45,292 nt of DNA from the NCBI GenBank assembly GCA_944389615.1, contig CALXNA010000028.1, positions 1 through 45,292 on the forward strand. Direction: 5' to 3'. The notes beneath the pieces are model-generated. The model was not told the origin of the DNA, ran no database searches, and worked only from the letters and a program-made list of their open reading frames with translations. Origin of the DNA: an uncultured Anaerobiospirillum sp. Lineage in GTDB: Bacteria; Pseudomonadota; Gammaproteobacteria; Enterobacterales; Succinivibrionaceae. Both the position numbers and the translations under genes were made by a program. Shown in pieces: positions 23,914 to 33,600 of this stretch; positions within the stretch are counted from its first letter, which is position 1, and the number at the start of each line of letters is the position of its first letter.

Positions 23914-25863
23914 CTAAATAGGCGCGGTGGCCTCTTTTAAGAAGCTCAGCTCAGCCTCGCTGAGGTCGGCGGCGTTCTCAATGATGCTATGGACGTTCTG
24001 GTGGTAGTCGTTGAGCCAAGTGCGCTCGGCGGGCGTGAGCATCTCGCGGATGATGAGGCGCACGTCAAACGGCACTAAGGTCAGAGGCTCAAAGCACAGC
24101 ATGTGCTGGCAGCCCGGCTGGGTGCACGGGCAGACCTTGTACAGATTCTCAAGGCGAATGCCGTACTCGTCGTCTTCGTAGTAGCCCGGCTCAATTGAGG
24201 TGACCATACCGACATCAAGGGCAATGGTGCTCGAGCGGGTCGAAATGTTCTGCGGGCCCTCGTGCACCGCCAAGACATGGCCGACGCCGTGGCCGGTGCC
24301 ATGCTCGTAGTCATAGCCATGCTCCCACAGCGGGCGGCGCGCAATGGCATCAAGCTGCATGCCTGAGGTGCCGCGCGGGAAGATGGTCGAGGCCAGCGCG
24401 ATATGGGACTTGAGCACCAAGGTGTACATAAGCTGCATCTGCTCGGTGACGTTAGGGCCGACCAAGACGGTGCGGGTGATGTCGGTGGTGCCTTCGTTAA
24501 AGTGCGCACCGGTGTCGATCAAATACAGCGGATCGGCGCCCAAGGCGCGCGGCGTGGCAACCTCGGCGTGGTTGTAGTGGCACATGGCGGCATTAGGGCC
24601 TAAGGCCGAGATCGTGGCAAAGGACGGCTGCAAGTACTCGCCTTGCTCCTTGCGCAGCTCTTCGACTTTGTCGGCGAGCACCGCCTCATCGAGCTCACTG
24701 ACGCGCTCTTGGTAGGCCGCAAGACCCGCCTCCGGGCCAGCGTCATCGATTTCGATGCTCTCAGGCTGAGCGATGCCCTCAAGCCACGCTAAGAAGCGGC
24801 ACAGCGCAATGCCATCTTTGAGGTGGGCCTTGTGTTCACCGGCCAGCTCCGTGGCATTCTTGCAGGCCTTAGGGAGCTCGCATAAGCCCAGACCCGTCTC
24901 GACCTGCGCGCCCTTTTCGTAGAGGGTGTTGAGGATGTGGGCATTGGTGGTCTTAGGGTCGACGTAAATGCTGCACTTAGAGGAGGCGAGGCGATCTAAG
25001 ACGTCGTCAAAGCCCGACTCCGGGAAGATGTCGATATGGCCGACGTGATCTTCGAGGTTGGCCTGAATCTCATCGCTTAAGTGGTCAAAGTTGATGTACC
25101 ACTCTAAGGCCTCGTTGGCGTAGGCCACCAAGCGGCTGTTGATGATCGGCAGGTAGGCGCGATCGCGGCCGCGAATGTTGAGCAGCCAGCACACGGTCTC
25201 AGGCGAGCTGATGATGGTGGCATCTAAGGCCTTATCGCGTAAGCTCTGCGCTAAGTTCTTGCGCTTTTGCAGGCTCGGGCAGCCGTTGAACTCGTCAGGG
25301 AAGATCTCCACCGGCGAGCAGACTGGGGCCGGGCGATCTTCCCAGATCAGATCGAAGAGGTTTTGCGCCAAAGGCACAATCTCGATGCCCGCCAGCTCCA
25401 ATTCCTTTTGCAGGTCTTGGAAGTAGCGATAGTTGACACAGCGTAAATCAAGACCGACGCGGCTCTTCTTAGGCAGCAGCGTGCGCAGGTAATCACTGGG
25501 GGTGACCGCGGCGAGGTTAAAGCAGTCAAAGACATCTTCGTTGACTTGCTCTTTGACTTGGATCTTGTAACGGCCGTCGACAAAGATTGCCTGTTCGTGG
25601 GCAAGCGGCAGCATGGTGCTGCGGTCTTTGCGGTTGACCACCTCACGCGGCAAGTCCGCTTCGTGGCCTACGCTGACGCAGACCCAACCAGCTGAGCCCG
25701 TAAAGTGGGTTAAGGTGGCGATGCGCTCGCAGTCGGCCGTCACCTCGCCTGACAGGTATTCATCGTCATGCGGGAGCAGCAGGGCATCCAGCTCATGGGC
25801 AACCAGCTGCTCTTTTAAGGCGGCTAAGAGATCTAAAGAGTCGTCTTGATTGATTTCAGTCAT
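23914..25863 (-). CDS. Aminopeptidase P family protein (M24B), three-domain form
   Basis: This 649-residue Xaa-Pro aminopeptidase-like protein has two creatinase-type N-terminal domains (about 10-150 and 190-335) before the C-terminal pita-bread catalytic domain. Metal ligands are visible: Asp in LIDTGAHF, Asp in TTDITRT, His in HGTGHGVGHVL, Glu in SIEPGYYE and Glu in GIRLENL. The layout and length are those of eukaryote-like APP1/XPNPEP1 enzymes and their bacterial homologues, longer than the 441-residue E. coli PepP. It would remove the N-terminal residue before proline in cytoplasmic peptides. There is no signal peptide. The start is ATG 25863 with AGGTGAT upstream. Together with PrlC, which it diverges from, it fits peptide turnover. 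Confidence 0.92.
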   Translation of the reverse strand: MTEINQDDSLDLLAALKEQLVAHELDALLLPHDDEYLSGEVTADCERIATLTHFTGSAGWVCVSVGHEADLPREVVNRKDRSTMLPLAHEQAIFVDGRYKIQVKEQVNEDVFDCFNLAAVTPSDYLRTLLPKKSRVGLDLRCVNYRYFQDLQKELELAGIEIVPLAQNLFDLIWEDRPAPVCSPVEIFPDEFNGCPSLQKRKNLAQSLRDKALDATIISSPETVCWLLNIRGRDRAYLPIINSRLVAYANEALEWYINFDHLSDEIQANLEDHVGHIDIFPESGFDDVLDRLASSKCSIYVDPKTTNAHILNTLYEKGAQVETGLGLCELPKACKNATELAGEHKAHLKDGIALCRFLAWLEGIAQPESIEIDDAGPEAGLAAYQERVSELDEAVLADKVEELRKEQGEYLQPSFATISALGPNAAMCHYNHAEVATPRALGADPLYLIDTGAHFNEGTTDITRTVLVGPNVTEQMQLMYTLVLKSHIALASTIFPRGTSGMQLDAIARRPLWEHGYDYEHGTGHGVGHVLAVHEGPQNISTRSSTIALDVGMVTSIEPGYYEDDEYGIRLENLYKVCPCTQPGCQHMLCFEPLTLVPFDVRLIIREMLTPAERTWLNDYHQNVHSIIENAADLSEAELSFLKEATAPI

Positions 25864-26477
25864 ATCACCTGTGATCCTTGAGCCGACGACCGCTACCTCG
25901 CAAAGAACGCCCCGAGGGGCTCAAGGCACCTCACGCTCAGCGCCGCGCAAGCGGCTGACGTGAGCTATGAGAACAGCTGCCTTATCTGAACTTCAGGGCG
26001 TAACCTAAGTTCGGCACAGCTGCGCTGCCGTCAGCAGAAACCAAGCTACAACTAAGACCGCGCGCCACTGTTTTAAGTTCCAATGCGGCACGCTCTCCGG
26101 TGCGTTACACCAAGACGCGTGACACGCTCAAGGCGCGTGCGCACTGAGAGCAGAAGGCGGTCAGTCGAGCCTTTGTTCCCACGCCGAAGGCGTAAGCCTG
26201 CGCCGCGTAGGCCTGCTCAGACCTGCGTCAGCAGGCCTTTGGCCTAGGGCCGCGCACTTACGGGGCGTTCGGGACAGGGGGCAATGTTAGCACGAAGCGC
26301 AGCCTTATTAGACGCGGGCGGCGCAAAGCACGGTGCCACGGGCCTTGCGCCCTGCCCCAAAATAAATCATCGCCGTTAGCCCTACGCGCAAGCTGGGATC
26401 AGCTACAATCGCTTACGATGGTTTCACAGCGTGCGGCGTGCTGCGGCGTGCTGTGGCGCAACGAGCGAGGAGAGGTG
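25864..26477. other. Divergent intergenic region between aminopeptidase P and prlC
   Basis: No gene is visible in 614 bases. Inverted repeats: CCTTGAGCC/GGCTCAAGG (25876-25884 and 25918-25926) in the aminopeptidase leader; a bulged stem with CTCACG/CGTGAG ends at 25930-25964; and AGGCCTGCT/AGCAGGCCT (26209-26217 and 26230-26238). TACAAT at 26404-26409 is a possible prlC -10 with no convincing -35. Just before prlC the word GCGTGCTGCG recurs (about 26431-26455). The region is GC-rich and I see no binding site I can name. Confidence 0.4.
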
Positions 26478-28538
26478 ATGGACGCACAAGCCAACCCACT
26501 GTTACAAATGCAAGGTTTACCGCCTTTTTCACAGATCAAGCCGGAGCATGTCTTGCCTGCGGTGCAAGCTGCCATTGAGCACAGCACCGAGGTGATCAAG
26601 AGCGTAGTCAAAGAGCATGAGCTCAATCCTACTTGGGATAATGTCGTCGCCCCGATTGAAGAGGCCGATGATAAGCTCTCGCGCATTTGGCAAGTCGTAT
26701 CCCACTTAAATGGGGTCGTCAACACCGAAGAGCTGCGCGCCGCTCACGATAGCTGCCTGCCTTTGATGGCCCAATATGCGACCTTTGTTGGGCAATACAA
26801 GCCGCTGTGCGACGTCTTAAAGAAGATTGTGCACTCCAACGAGTTCCTGCGGCTCACCGAGGCCCAGCGCAAGTCCATTGAGAACTCGCTGCGCGACTTC
26901 CGCTTAAGCGGTATCGACCTGCCCCAAGACAAGCAACAGCGCTACGCTGAGATTGCCGCAGAGCTCTCGCAGCTGCAATCTGACTTTGCCAACAACGTCT
27001 TAGACGCGACCCAAGGCTACACCTTGCAAGTCGACTCTGAGGACAAGGTCAAAGGCCTGCCGCCCGCCCAAATCCGCCAAGCCAAGAGTGAGGCGCAAAA
27101 GCGCGGCCAAACGGGCTTAGTCTTCACCTTAGACATCCCATCATATCTGCCTTTTATCACCTATGTGGCCGATCGCGAGCTGCGCCGTAAGCTCTACATT
27201 GCCTACGTCACGCGCGCCTCCGACCAAGGCCCAAATGCGGGTAAGTGGGATAATCAGGAGAAGATCGAGCGCATCTTAGCGCTGCGCCACGAAGAGGCTC
27301 TGCTTTTGGGCTTTAACAACTACGCCGAGCTCTCCTTGGCCACCAAGATGGCCTCGACCCCTGCTGAGGTCATGGCCTTTTTAGAGGACTTGGCCCACAA
27401 GTCCAAGCCGCAAGGCCTGCGTGAGATGCAGGAACTCACTGACTTTGCCCACGCCCACGGCTTAGAAGGCGAGCTGGCTCCATGGGATGTGGCCTACTAC
27501 TCCCAGCAGCTGTGCAAGGAAAAGTACAGCTACGATCCGCAGGAGCTGCGCCCTTACTTTGGCGTCGATAAGGTGGTCGCTGGGCTCTTTACCTGCGCTG
27601 AGCGCCTCTATCAGGTCTCCTTTAAGCCGCGCTTTGGCGTGGATGTGTGGCATCCTGATGTCAGCTGCTATGACATTTGCGATCGTTTCGGCTCGCGCAT
27701 TGGCACCTTCTATCTTGACCTCTATGCGCGCGAAGGCAAGCGTGGCGGCGCATGGATGGACGAGTGCATGAGTCGGCGCTATCGCTCCGACGGCTCGCTG
27801 CAGCTGCCGGTGGCCTACCTCGTCTGCAACTTCACCCCACCGCTCAACGGCAAGAGCAGCAAGCTCACCCATGATGAGGTGGTAACCTTATTCCACGAGT
27901 TTGGTCACGGCTTAAATCAGCTGCTAACCCGCATCGACATCGCCGATGTCTCCGGCATCAATGGCGTACCGTGGGACGCGGTCGAGCTGCCCAGCCAGTT
28001 CAACGAGAACTTCGCTTGGCAAAAAGAGGTCTTAAACTTCCTCTCAAGCCACGAGACCACCCACGAACCGCTGCCTGAGGACAAGCTCAAGGCCCTGATT
28101 GATGCCAAGAACTTCCAGTCGGCTCTGATGATGTTGCGCCAGCTTGAGTTTGCCCTCTTTGACTTCCGCATTCATGCCGAGTACGACCCCAGCAAGGGCG
28201 GCCGCATCTACGAGATCTTGCACGAAGTCAAAGACTTAGTAGCGGTCGTGCCGCAGTATGATAAGGCTCGCTTCCCTGATAGCTTCACCCATATCTTCGC
28301 GGGGGGCTATGCGGCGGGCTATTACAGCTACAAGTGGGCTGAGGTCTTAGCGGCCGACGCCTTTGGCCGCTTTGAGGAGGAAGGCCTCTTCAACGAAAAA
28401 GCCGGTGCCGACTTCCGCGATTACATCTTGGCGCGCGGCGGCGCCTGCGACCCGATGAAGGCCTTTATCGCCTTCCGCGGGCGCAAGCCAGAGGTTGACG
28501 CGCTGCTCAAGCAAAGCGGCATTAGCGTCGCGCCATAG
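26478..28538 (+). CDS. prlC: Oligopeptidase A (M3 family)
   Basis: This 686-residue cytoplasmic zinc metallopeptidase degrades oligopeptides and cleaved signal peptides. It matches E. coli PrlC (680 residues) throughout: NPLLQMQGLPPFSQIKPEHV at the start, RDFRLSGIDLPQDKQQRY, TRASDQGPNAGKWDN, FYLDLYAREGKRGGAWMD, the zinc site HEFGH in TLFHEFGHGLNQ, and FAGGYAAGYYSYKWAEVLAADAFGRFEEEG near the end. The start is ATG 26478, directly after AGGAGAGGTG; the frame is open for 20 more codons upstream but without a family match. In E. coli the next gene is rsmJ; here rsmJ lies 15.6 kb away. It converges on menA across a bidirectional terminator. Confidence 0.97.
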   Translation: MDAQANPLLQMQGLPPFSQIKPEHVLPAVQAAIEHSTEVIKSVVKEHELNPTWDNVVAPIEEADDKLSRIWQVVSHLNGVVNTEELRAAHDSCLPLMAQYATFVGQYKPLCDVLKKIVHSNEFLRLTEAQRKSIENSLRDFRLSGIDLPQDKQQRYAEIAAELSQLQSDFANNVLDATQGYTLQVDSEDKVKGLPPAQIRQAKSEAQKRGQTGLVFTLDIPSYLPFITYVADRELRRKLYIAYVTRASDQGPNAGKWDNQEKIERILALRHEEALLLGFNNYAELSLATKMASTPAEVMAFLEDLAHKSKPQGLREMQELTDFAHAHGLEGELAPWDVAYYSQQLCKEKYSYDPQELRPYFGVDKVVAGLFTCAERLYQVSFKPRFGVDVWHPDVSCYDICDRFGSRIGTFYLDLYAREGKRGGAWMDECMSRRYRSDGSLQLPVAYLVCNFTPPLNGKSSKLTHDEVVTLFHEFGHGLNQLLTRIDIADVSGINGVPWDAVELPSQFNENFAWQKEVLNFLSSHETTHEPLPEDKLKALIDAKNFQSALMMLRQLEFALFDFRIHAEYDPSKGGRIYEILHEVKDLVAVVPQYDKARFPDSFTHIFAGGYAAGYYSYKWAEVLAADAFGRFEEEGLFNEKAGADFRDYILARGGACDPMKAFIAFRGRKPEVDALLKQSGISVAP

Positions 28539-28616
28539 TGCTTGTGCGCGTTCACGCTTATGCGCTCGCGCGGCGGTCGCCGCGCTGGGCGCTCTGCGCA
28601 GCTGGCGCTGCGCGCA

Positions 28617-28652
28617 CAAAAGGGCGAGGGCCTGACGGCCCCCGCCCTTTTG
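28617..28652. terminator. Bidirectional terminator between prlC and menA
   Basis: CAAAAGGGCGAGGGCC (28617-28632) pairs with GGCCCCCGCCCTTTTG (28637-28652) at 15 of 16 positions around a four-base loop. The A-run and T-run at the stem base give a T-rich end on both strands. It lies about 80 bases past the prlC stop and 50 past the menA stop. Confidence 0.9.
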
Positions 28653-28699
28653 CTGTCCGCGCCGCGGGCCCTGCGCCGCAAGGCGGCGCTGAGGCGCGG

Positions 28700-29638
28700 C
28701 TACGAGTAGACCCAGAAGTCGACGATCAGGACGATGAGCCACGCAAAGTGGTGGATGGCGCAGCCGATCAAGGTGTACTTGAGCTCAGGGGCGACCAGCG
28801 CGCCGTTGTGGGCATTTTTGATGGTGCGCACGGTCGAGGATGCAAGCGGAATGAGCGAGAGCGCTAAGATGCTAATCTCCCAGCCCTTGTGATTGAGGAA
28901 GCAGGCGCTAAAGGAGCAGACCGCCACCACAATGAGCAAGAAACCATGGTAGGCCGGAGCCCACTTGTAGCCGAGGCGCACGGCCAAGGTGCGCTTGTTG
29001 ATCTCCTTGTCCTCGGCCATGTCGCGGATGTTGGCCGTGTGCAGCACCATCATCGAGGCTGCGCCGATGCTGACAGCGATAAGGTAGGTGTCAGGATAGA
29101 TCTCAAAGCCACTGCCTGAGGCATTGGCGATCATGACCTGCGGGCCGATGACGGCCAAGACGCCAAAGAACAAGAAGACTGAGACGTCACCTAGGCCATG
29201 GTAGCCATAGGCAATGCCTAAGGTATAGAGGATGGCCGCTAAAATCGATAGGACGCCTAAGAACAAGAACCAAGCGAGCACATGGGGATCGGAGCTTAAG
29301 GTCATATAGACCGCCCCAAAGCCTGTGAGTGAGAGCATAATGGTCACAATGGCCATGAAGCGGCGCAGCCCCGAGAGGCTCACCGCTCCGGTCATCACCG
29401 CGCGAATCGGCCCCAAGCGGTTGGCGCCATCGGCGCCTTTGTAGGCGTCACCATAGTCATTGGAGAGATTGGAGAGGATCTGCAGCATCATGCCGGTGAT
29501 GACAATCAAAAAGGCCGCCGCGATGTTGTAGGCGTTCATCGCGCCATAGTAAAAACCTAGGCCACAGCCCACCGCGCAATTGGTCGCTCCCAAGAGCAGG
29601 GTTTGCGGCCGCGCTTCCTTAATCCAATCTTTGAGCAT
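28700..29638 (-). CDS. menA: 1,4-dihydroxy-2-naphthoate prenyltransferase
   Basis: MenA attaches the polyprenyl tail to 1,4-dihydroxy-2-naphthoate, giving demethylmenaquinone. The protein has 312 residues (E. coli 308), about nine membrane segments, and the two Asp-rich prenyl-diphosphate sites of UbiA-family enzymes: NDYGDAYKGAD near residues 60-70 and NIRDMAED near 203-210. GYHGLGDVSVFLFFG also matches E. coli MenA. The start is ATG 29638. Menaquinone synthesis implies an anaerobic electron-transport chain. No other men gene is in the window; in E. coli menA is also apart from the main men cluster. Confidence 0.95.
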   Translation of the reverse strand: MLKDWIKEARPQTLLLGATNCAVGCGLGFYYGAMNAYNIAAAFLIVITGMMLQILSNLSNDYGDAYKGADGANRLGPIRAVMTGAVSLSGLRRFMAIVTIMLSLTGFGAVYMTLSSDPHVLAWFLFLGVLSILAAILYTLGIAYGYHGLGDVSVFLFFGVLAVIGPQVMIANASGSGFEIYPDTYLIAVSIGAASMMVLHTANIRDMAEDKEINKRTLAVRLGYKWAPAYHGFLLIVVAVCSFSACFLNHKGWEISILALSLIPLASSTVRTIKNAHNGALVAPELKYTLIGCAIHHFAWLIVLIVDFWVYS

Positions 29639-29809
29639 AGCACCATCCCAAAATCAGCGCAGGTCGTCTTCAGCCCTAGGCGCAGCAGTTTAGCTGAGCT
29701 GCGGCGTGCCCTGCCGCAGTGCGGTCAGGTACCGCAGGCTGAGAATCCAAACTTACCATTGTACCGCGGCCTGAGGCACGCTGTCATGCGGTATTGCGCC
29801 GCCGTGTGG

Positions 29810-29837
29810 TTTAGTATGCTCAAGATCACGGTATAAT
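29810..29837 (+). promoter_or_regulatory. Promoter of rnb
   Basis: TATAAT, a perfect -10, lies at 29832-29837; a weak -35 (TTTAGT, 29810-29815) is 16 bp upstream. The transcript would start near 29844 and run about 80 bases to the ATG through short stems (GGGG/CCCC around 29839-29864). Confidence 0.6.
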
Positions 29838-29924
29838 CGGGGGCACGTTTTGGCCCCGCATGGGTTAGCGCCCTCTTGGGGGTGAGCCTTAGGGAGTACC
29901 CTCTATCTTAGGAGTTAGTTGCAG

Positions 29925-31955
29925 ATGTTGTTTGATGATCCTGCCTTACAAGCCCTCAAACGGGACTTCGATTCCCAAAAGGTCAAAAAGGAAGGCGTTG
30001 TAAGGGGGACGGAGCGCGGCTTCGGCTTCTTGGAAGTCCAAGGGGAAAAGGAGAGCTATTTCATCCCGCCGCAGGCGATGAAGTCGGTCATCAATGGCGA
30101 TCAAATCGTCGCGGTCATCACCGAAGATCCTGAGAAGGGCAAGAGCCAAGCAACTCCTGAGAGCTTAAAAGAGTCGGCCTTAAAAGATCCGTTTGTCGCG
30201 CGTGTCTGCTTCATCAACAACAAGATGCACGTCACTCCAGACAATCCGACCATTAAGCAAAGCTTCGTGGCCGATGACCACCGTCTGGTCAAAAACGGCA
30301 AGCTCAACGAGGGCGACTGGGTGCTGTGCACGCTCAAGAAGCATGCCTTAACTGATGGCACCTTCAGAGCCTCCATCAGCGAGGAGATTATCGCCAGCGG
30401 CGACCCGACTACCCCATGGACGGTCAGCCTGCGCGCCTTAAATCTGCCGACCCACAGTCCAGAGTCCAAGGAGCAGTATCCGTTCTTAGAGGAGAGCCTG
30501 CCGCGCACGGACTTAACCCATATTCCTTTTGTCACCATCGACAGCGAGAAGACTGAGGATATGGACGATGCGCTCTATGTCGAGAAGACGGATGAGGGCT
30601 TTAAGCTCTACGTGGCGATCGCTGACCCAACCGGCTACATCGATGAAAACTCCAACTTAGACGCCGAGGCGGCCAAGCGCGCCTTCTCGATCTACCTGCC
30701 GGGGCGCAACATCCCGATGCTGCCGCGCGAGCTTTCGGATAATCTGTGCTCGCTGCGCGAAAACGAGCTGCGTCCGGTCTTGGTCGGCACCATCTACATC
30801 ACCAACGACGGTGAGATCGATACCGAAGCGACCCACTTTGAGCTCGCGGTGATCAAGTCGCAAGGTAAGCTCATCTACAACTACGTCTCCGACTTCTTAG
30901 AGCAGGGCGATACCACCAACTTCAACCCATCGGAGCAGGTCAAGGCGGTCTTAGAGCGCTTAGTTGAGCTGACAAAGGTACGCGATCACTACCGCACCAC
31001 GGTCTTAGCTGCCTTTAGAGCCCGTCCTGATTACGAGTTCATCTTGACCCCTGAAGGTGCCTTAGACCACATCGAGATCAACCACCGCCGTATTGCCAAC
31101 CAAATTGTCGAAGAGTGCATGATTGCCGCTAACGTCGCCTGCGGTGACTTCTTAGCGCGCAATCTCAACACCGGTATCTTCAACACCCACTCAGGCTTTA
31201 TCGCCGATGAGCTTGATGATGTCATCGAGCTCTTAGGTGAGAATGGCTTTAAGACCACGGCCGAGGAGCTCAAGACCATTGCCGGTTTCTGCGCGGCACG
31301 CCGCTACGCCAACAGCTTAGAGAGCTCCTACCTTGATAACATGCTGCGCAAGTACCAAGAGTTCTCGCAGATGATGATCAGCCCAGCGCCGCACTATGCC
31401 TTGGGCGTCAACACCTACGCCACTTGGACCTCGCCGATTCGTAAGTATGGCGACATGATCAACCATCGTTTGATCAAGTCGGTGATCTGCGAGCAAGAGC
31501 ATCCGCGCATGCCAGACGAGACCTTGCTCACCTCGATGAATCTGGCGCGCCGCACCAACCGCATGGCTGAGCGCTCGGTACGCGATTGGCTCTATGCGGA
31601 CTACCTCTTCCCAGAGATCGAAAAGAAGACGATCTTCACCGCCGAGCTCTTTGACGTGGTACGCGGTGGCATTCGCGTCAGCCTGCAAGAGAACGGCGCC
31701 TTTATCTTTGTGCCGATGTCGCTCTTCAGCGCCCAGCGCGATGGCCTTGAGTTTGACAACAGCAAGGGCCGCATCTTCTACAATGGCGAGGTGGTCTACT
31801 CCTTAGGCGACACCTTGAAGGTGCGCATCGTCGATATCAACAAGGACACCCGCTCGATTGTGGGTTCGCCGGTTGAGCTGCCGTTAGGCTTGCCACTTGT
31901 CAATGTCGAGGAGATGTTAGCCAAGCGCGCCGCCCAGCGCCGTCCAAACCGCTAA
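29925..31955 (+). CDS. rnb: Exoribonuclease II
   Basis: RNase II degrades single-stranded RNA from the 3' end. This 676-residue protein (E. coli 644) has the order cold-shock domains (ERGFGFLEV near 30-40), RNB catalytic domain and C-terminal S1 domain. The catalytic aspartates are in TIDSEKTEDMDDALY; other conserved segments are LPGRNIPMLPRELSDNLCSLR, RRIANQIVEECMIAAN and YATWTSPIRKYGDMINHRL. RNase II is distinguished from RNase R by the lack of long basic N- and C-terminal extensions. The start is ATG 29925; a TTG two codons earlier (29919) is closer to the AGGAG site. It has its own promoter and a strong terminator after it. Confidence 0.96.
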   Translation: MLFDDPALQALKRDFDSQKVKKEGVVRGTERGFGFLEVQGEKESYFIPPQAMKSVINGDQIVAVITEDPEKGKSQATPESLKESALKDPFVARVCFINNKMHVTPDNPTIKQSFVADDHRLVKNGKLNEGDWVLCTLKKHALTDGTFRASISEEIIASGDPTTPWTVSLRALNLPTHSPESKEQYPFLEESLPRTDLTHIPFVTIDSEKTEDMDDALYVEKTDEGFKLYVAIADPTGYIDENSNLDAEAAKRAFSIYLPGRNIPMLPRELSDNLCSLRENELRPVLVGTIYITNDGEIDTEATHFELAVIKSQGKLIYNYVSDFLEQGDTTNFNPSEQVKAVLERLVELTKVRDHYRTTVLAAFRARPDYEFILTPEGALDHIEINHRRIANQIVEECMIAANVACGDFLARNLNTGIFNTHSGFIADELDDVIELLGENGFKTTAEELKTIAGFCAARRYANSLESSYLDNMLRKYQEFSQMMISPAPHYALGVNTYATWTSPIRKYGDMINHRLIKSVICEQEHPRMPDETLLTSMNLARRTNRMAERSVRDWLYADYLFPEIEKKTIFTAELFDVVRGGIRVSLQENGAFIFVPMSLFSAQRDGLEFDNSKGRIFYNGEVVYSLGDTLKVRIVDINKDTRSIVGSPVELPLGLPLVNVEEMLAKRAAQRRPNR

Positions 31956-32080
31956 GCCTGCCGCCCGGCCGCGCAGCGCCGCCCGTAGCGCGCGGAGCCG
32001 CTTGGCTCTCCGGGCGGGCGCCCCGCGCGCTGGGCGCGCCCAGCGCTACCGAGGTGGCGCCTTGCGCCGTATGGCGCCCT

Positions 32081-32115
32081 GCAGCCCCAGTACCGCTTCC
32101 GCGGTCTGGGGCTGC
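32081..32115 (+). terminator. Terminator between rnb and trkH
   Basis: GCAGCCCCAG (32081-32090) pairs with CTGGGGCTGC (32106-32115) and, after a one-base bulge, ACCGC (32092-32096) with GCGGT (32101-32105), giving a 15-bp stem with a TTCC loop. The plus-strand tail is GTGCTTTC, so only moderately T-rich. It ends seven bases before the trkH stop codon. Confidence 0.75.
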
Positions 32116-32121
32116 GTGCTT

Positions 32122-33579
32122 TCAGTTGCGCCAAAAGAAGCGGGTTAAGAGCAAGAGCACCGGGATGATCTCCAAACGGCCTAGGAGCATGTCAAAGGAG
32201 AAGATGAGCTGAATGCCCCAGTGCAGGCTCGCAAAGTTCGAGCTTGGGTTGAGCTCCGGGCCAAAGCCCGGGCCGACGTTGGACAGACAGGTAACGGTCG
32301 CAGTGATAGCGTCGGTGATGTTGAGCCCGGCCATGGTGCAGGCGAGGCTGGAGACGATCACGACGATGATGTAGGCGGCAAAGTAGGTGATGATGCTGTG
32401 CATGGTCGCAGCATCGACCGCATGGCGATTGAAGTAAGGCTCGATCACGCGATGCGGGTGCAGGCTCTTGATGAGCTGCGCCTTAAAGAGCGAGGCGGCT
32501 ACCTGCAATCTAAAGAATTTGATGCCACCGGAAGTCGAGCCCGAGCAGCCACCGAGGGGCAAGATGAAGAAGAAGATCAAAGTCGCCACCGGATTCCACT
32601 GGGTGAAGTCCTCTAAGGCAAAGCCGCTGGTGGAGAGGATCGAGGTGACGTTGAAGATGGCGACACGCCACGCGTGCTCAAGCTCGTAGTCGTTGTAGCC
32701 GACCAAGGTCGCGGTGACGAGGCCGGCGGCCACGAGGGTAAAGATAAAGTAACCGCGCATCTGCTGATCCAGCCACGTCTTGTGCAGATTACCGGCGATA
32801 CCGGCCACAATCACGGCAAAGGGGCAGCTGCAGATAAACATGAAGAAGGAGGCACTGTAGTGCACAAAGGGTGTAAAGCCGTTCATCGAAGAGTCGATCG
32901 GCATCATGCCACCGGTGGCGACGGTGCACATCGAGGCGTTGAGCGCCATGAAGAAGTCCATGCCGCCAATGAGATAGGCGCCGGTGCATAAGATGAAGAC
33001 CGCGATGTAGTAGCTCAAGATCGCCATCGACATGGTCTTGAGGTGCGGGGTGAACTTGTTGCTGTCCTCAAACGAAGTCGACTCGGTTCTAAAGATGTTC
33101 ATACCACCGGTCGCCGCCTGCGGCAGTACCGCCACTGCGATCACGACGAAGCCGATGCCCCCTAACATCTGCAAAATCGAGCGCCAGAGCAGCATTGAGG
33201 GCGGTTTGGTCTCAAGCTGGGAGATGGTGGTCGCACCGGTGGTCGAGAGGGCCGAGGCGGTCTCAAAGACGGCGTTGGCGTAGTTGAGCTCCGGCAGCAT
33301 CACGGCAAAGGGGATGGCTGCAAGCAAGGCTACCATCACCCACAGCGAGGTGGTGAATAAGAACAGCTCGCGAATGCTGACACCATGCTTGGTACGCTTG
33401 GTGCCGACCCAGCGCAGGCCTTGGCTTAAGGCCAAGGTCAAGACGATCATGACGCCAAAGCTAAAGGCGCCCGAGGTCTCGTTGAGCAGGGCATAGGCAA
33501 AGGGGATGGTGGCTGCCACCGCGACCGCCAACAACGAGGGGCCGAGCATCTTGGCCACCACATAAATGTTAATAATCAC
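32122..33579 (-). CDS. trkH: Trk potassium uptake channel subunit TrkH
   Basis: TrkH is the membrane channel of the Trk potassium uptake system. This 485-residue protein (E. coli 483) has the four membrane-pore-membrane repeats, and each selectivity glycine is visible: STTGATT, VATGGMM, STSGFAL and SNVGPGFG. The loop PLGGCSGSTSGGIKFFR, which gates the pore, is also conserved. The start is GTG 33579 with GAGGG upstream. It follows trkA by 21 bases and is the last gene of the def-fmt-rsmB-trkA-trkH run. TrkA, its cytoplasmic regulator, is unusual in its nucleotide-binding motifs. Confidence 0.96.
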   Translation of the reverse strand: MIINIYVVAKMLGPSLLAVAVAATIPFAYALLNETSGAFSFGVMIVLTLALSQGLRWVGTKRTKHGVSIRELFLFTTSLWVMVALLAAIPFAVMLPELNYANAVFETASALSTTGATTISQLETKPPSMLLWRSILQMLGGIGFVVIAVAVLPQAATGGMNIFRTESTSFEDSNKFTPHLKTMSMAILSYYIAVFILCTGAYLIGGMDFFMALNASMCTVATGGMMPIDSSMNGFTPFVHYSASFFMFICSCPFAVIVAGIAGNLHKTWLDQQMRGYFIFTLVAAGLVTATLVGYNDYELEHAWRVAIFNVTSILSTSGFALEDFTQWNPVATLIFFFILPLGGCSGSTSGGIKFFRLQVAASLFKAQLIKSLHPHRVIEPYFNRHAVDAATMHSIITYFAAYIIVVIVSSLACTMAGLNITDAITATVTCLSNVGPGFGPELNPSSNFASLHWGIQLIFSFDMLLGRLEIIPVLLLLTRFFWRN

Positions 33580-33600
33580 GGCATTGCCCTCGCATGTGGC

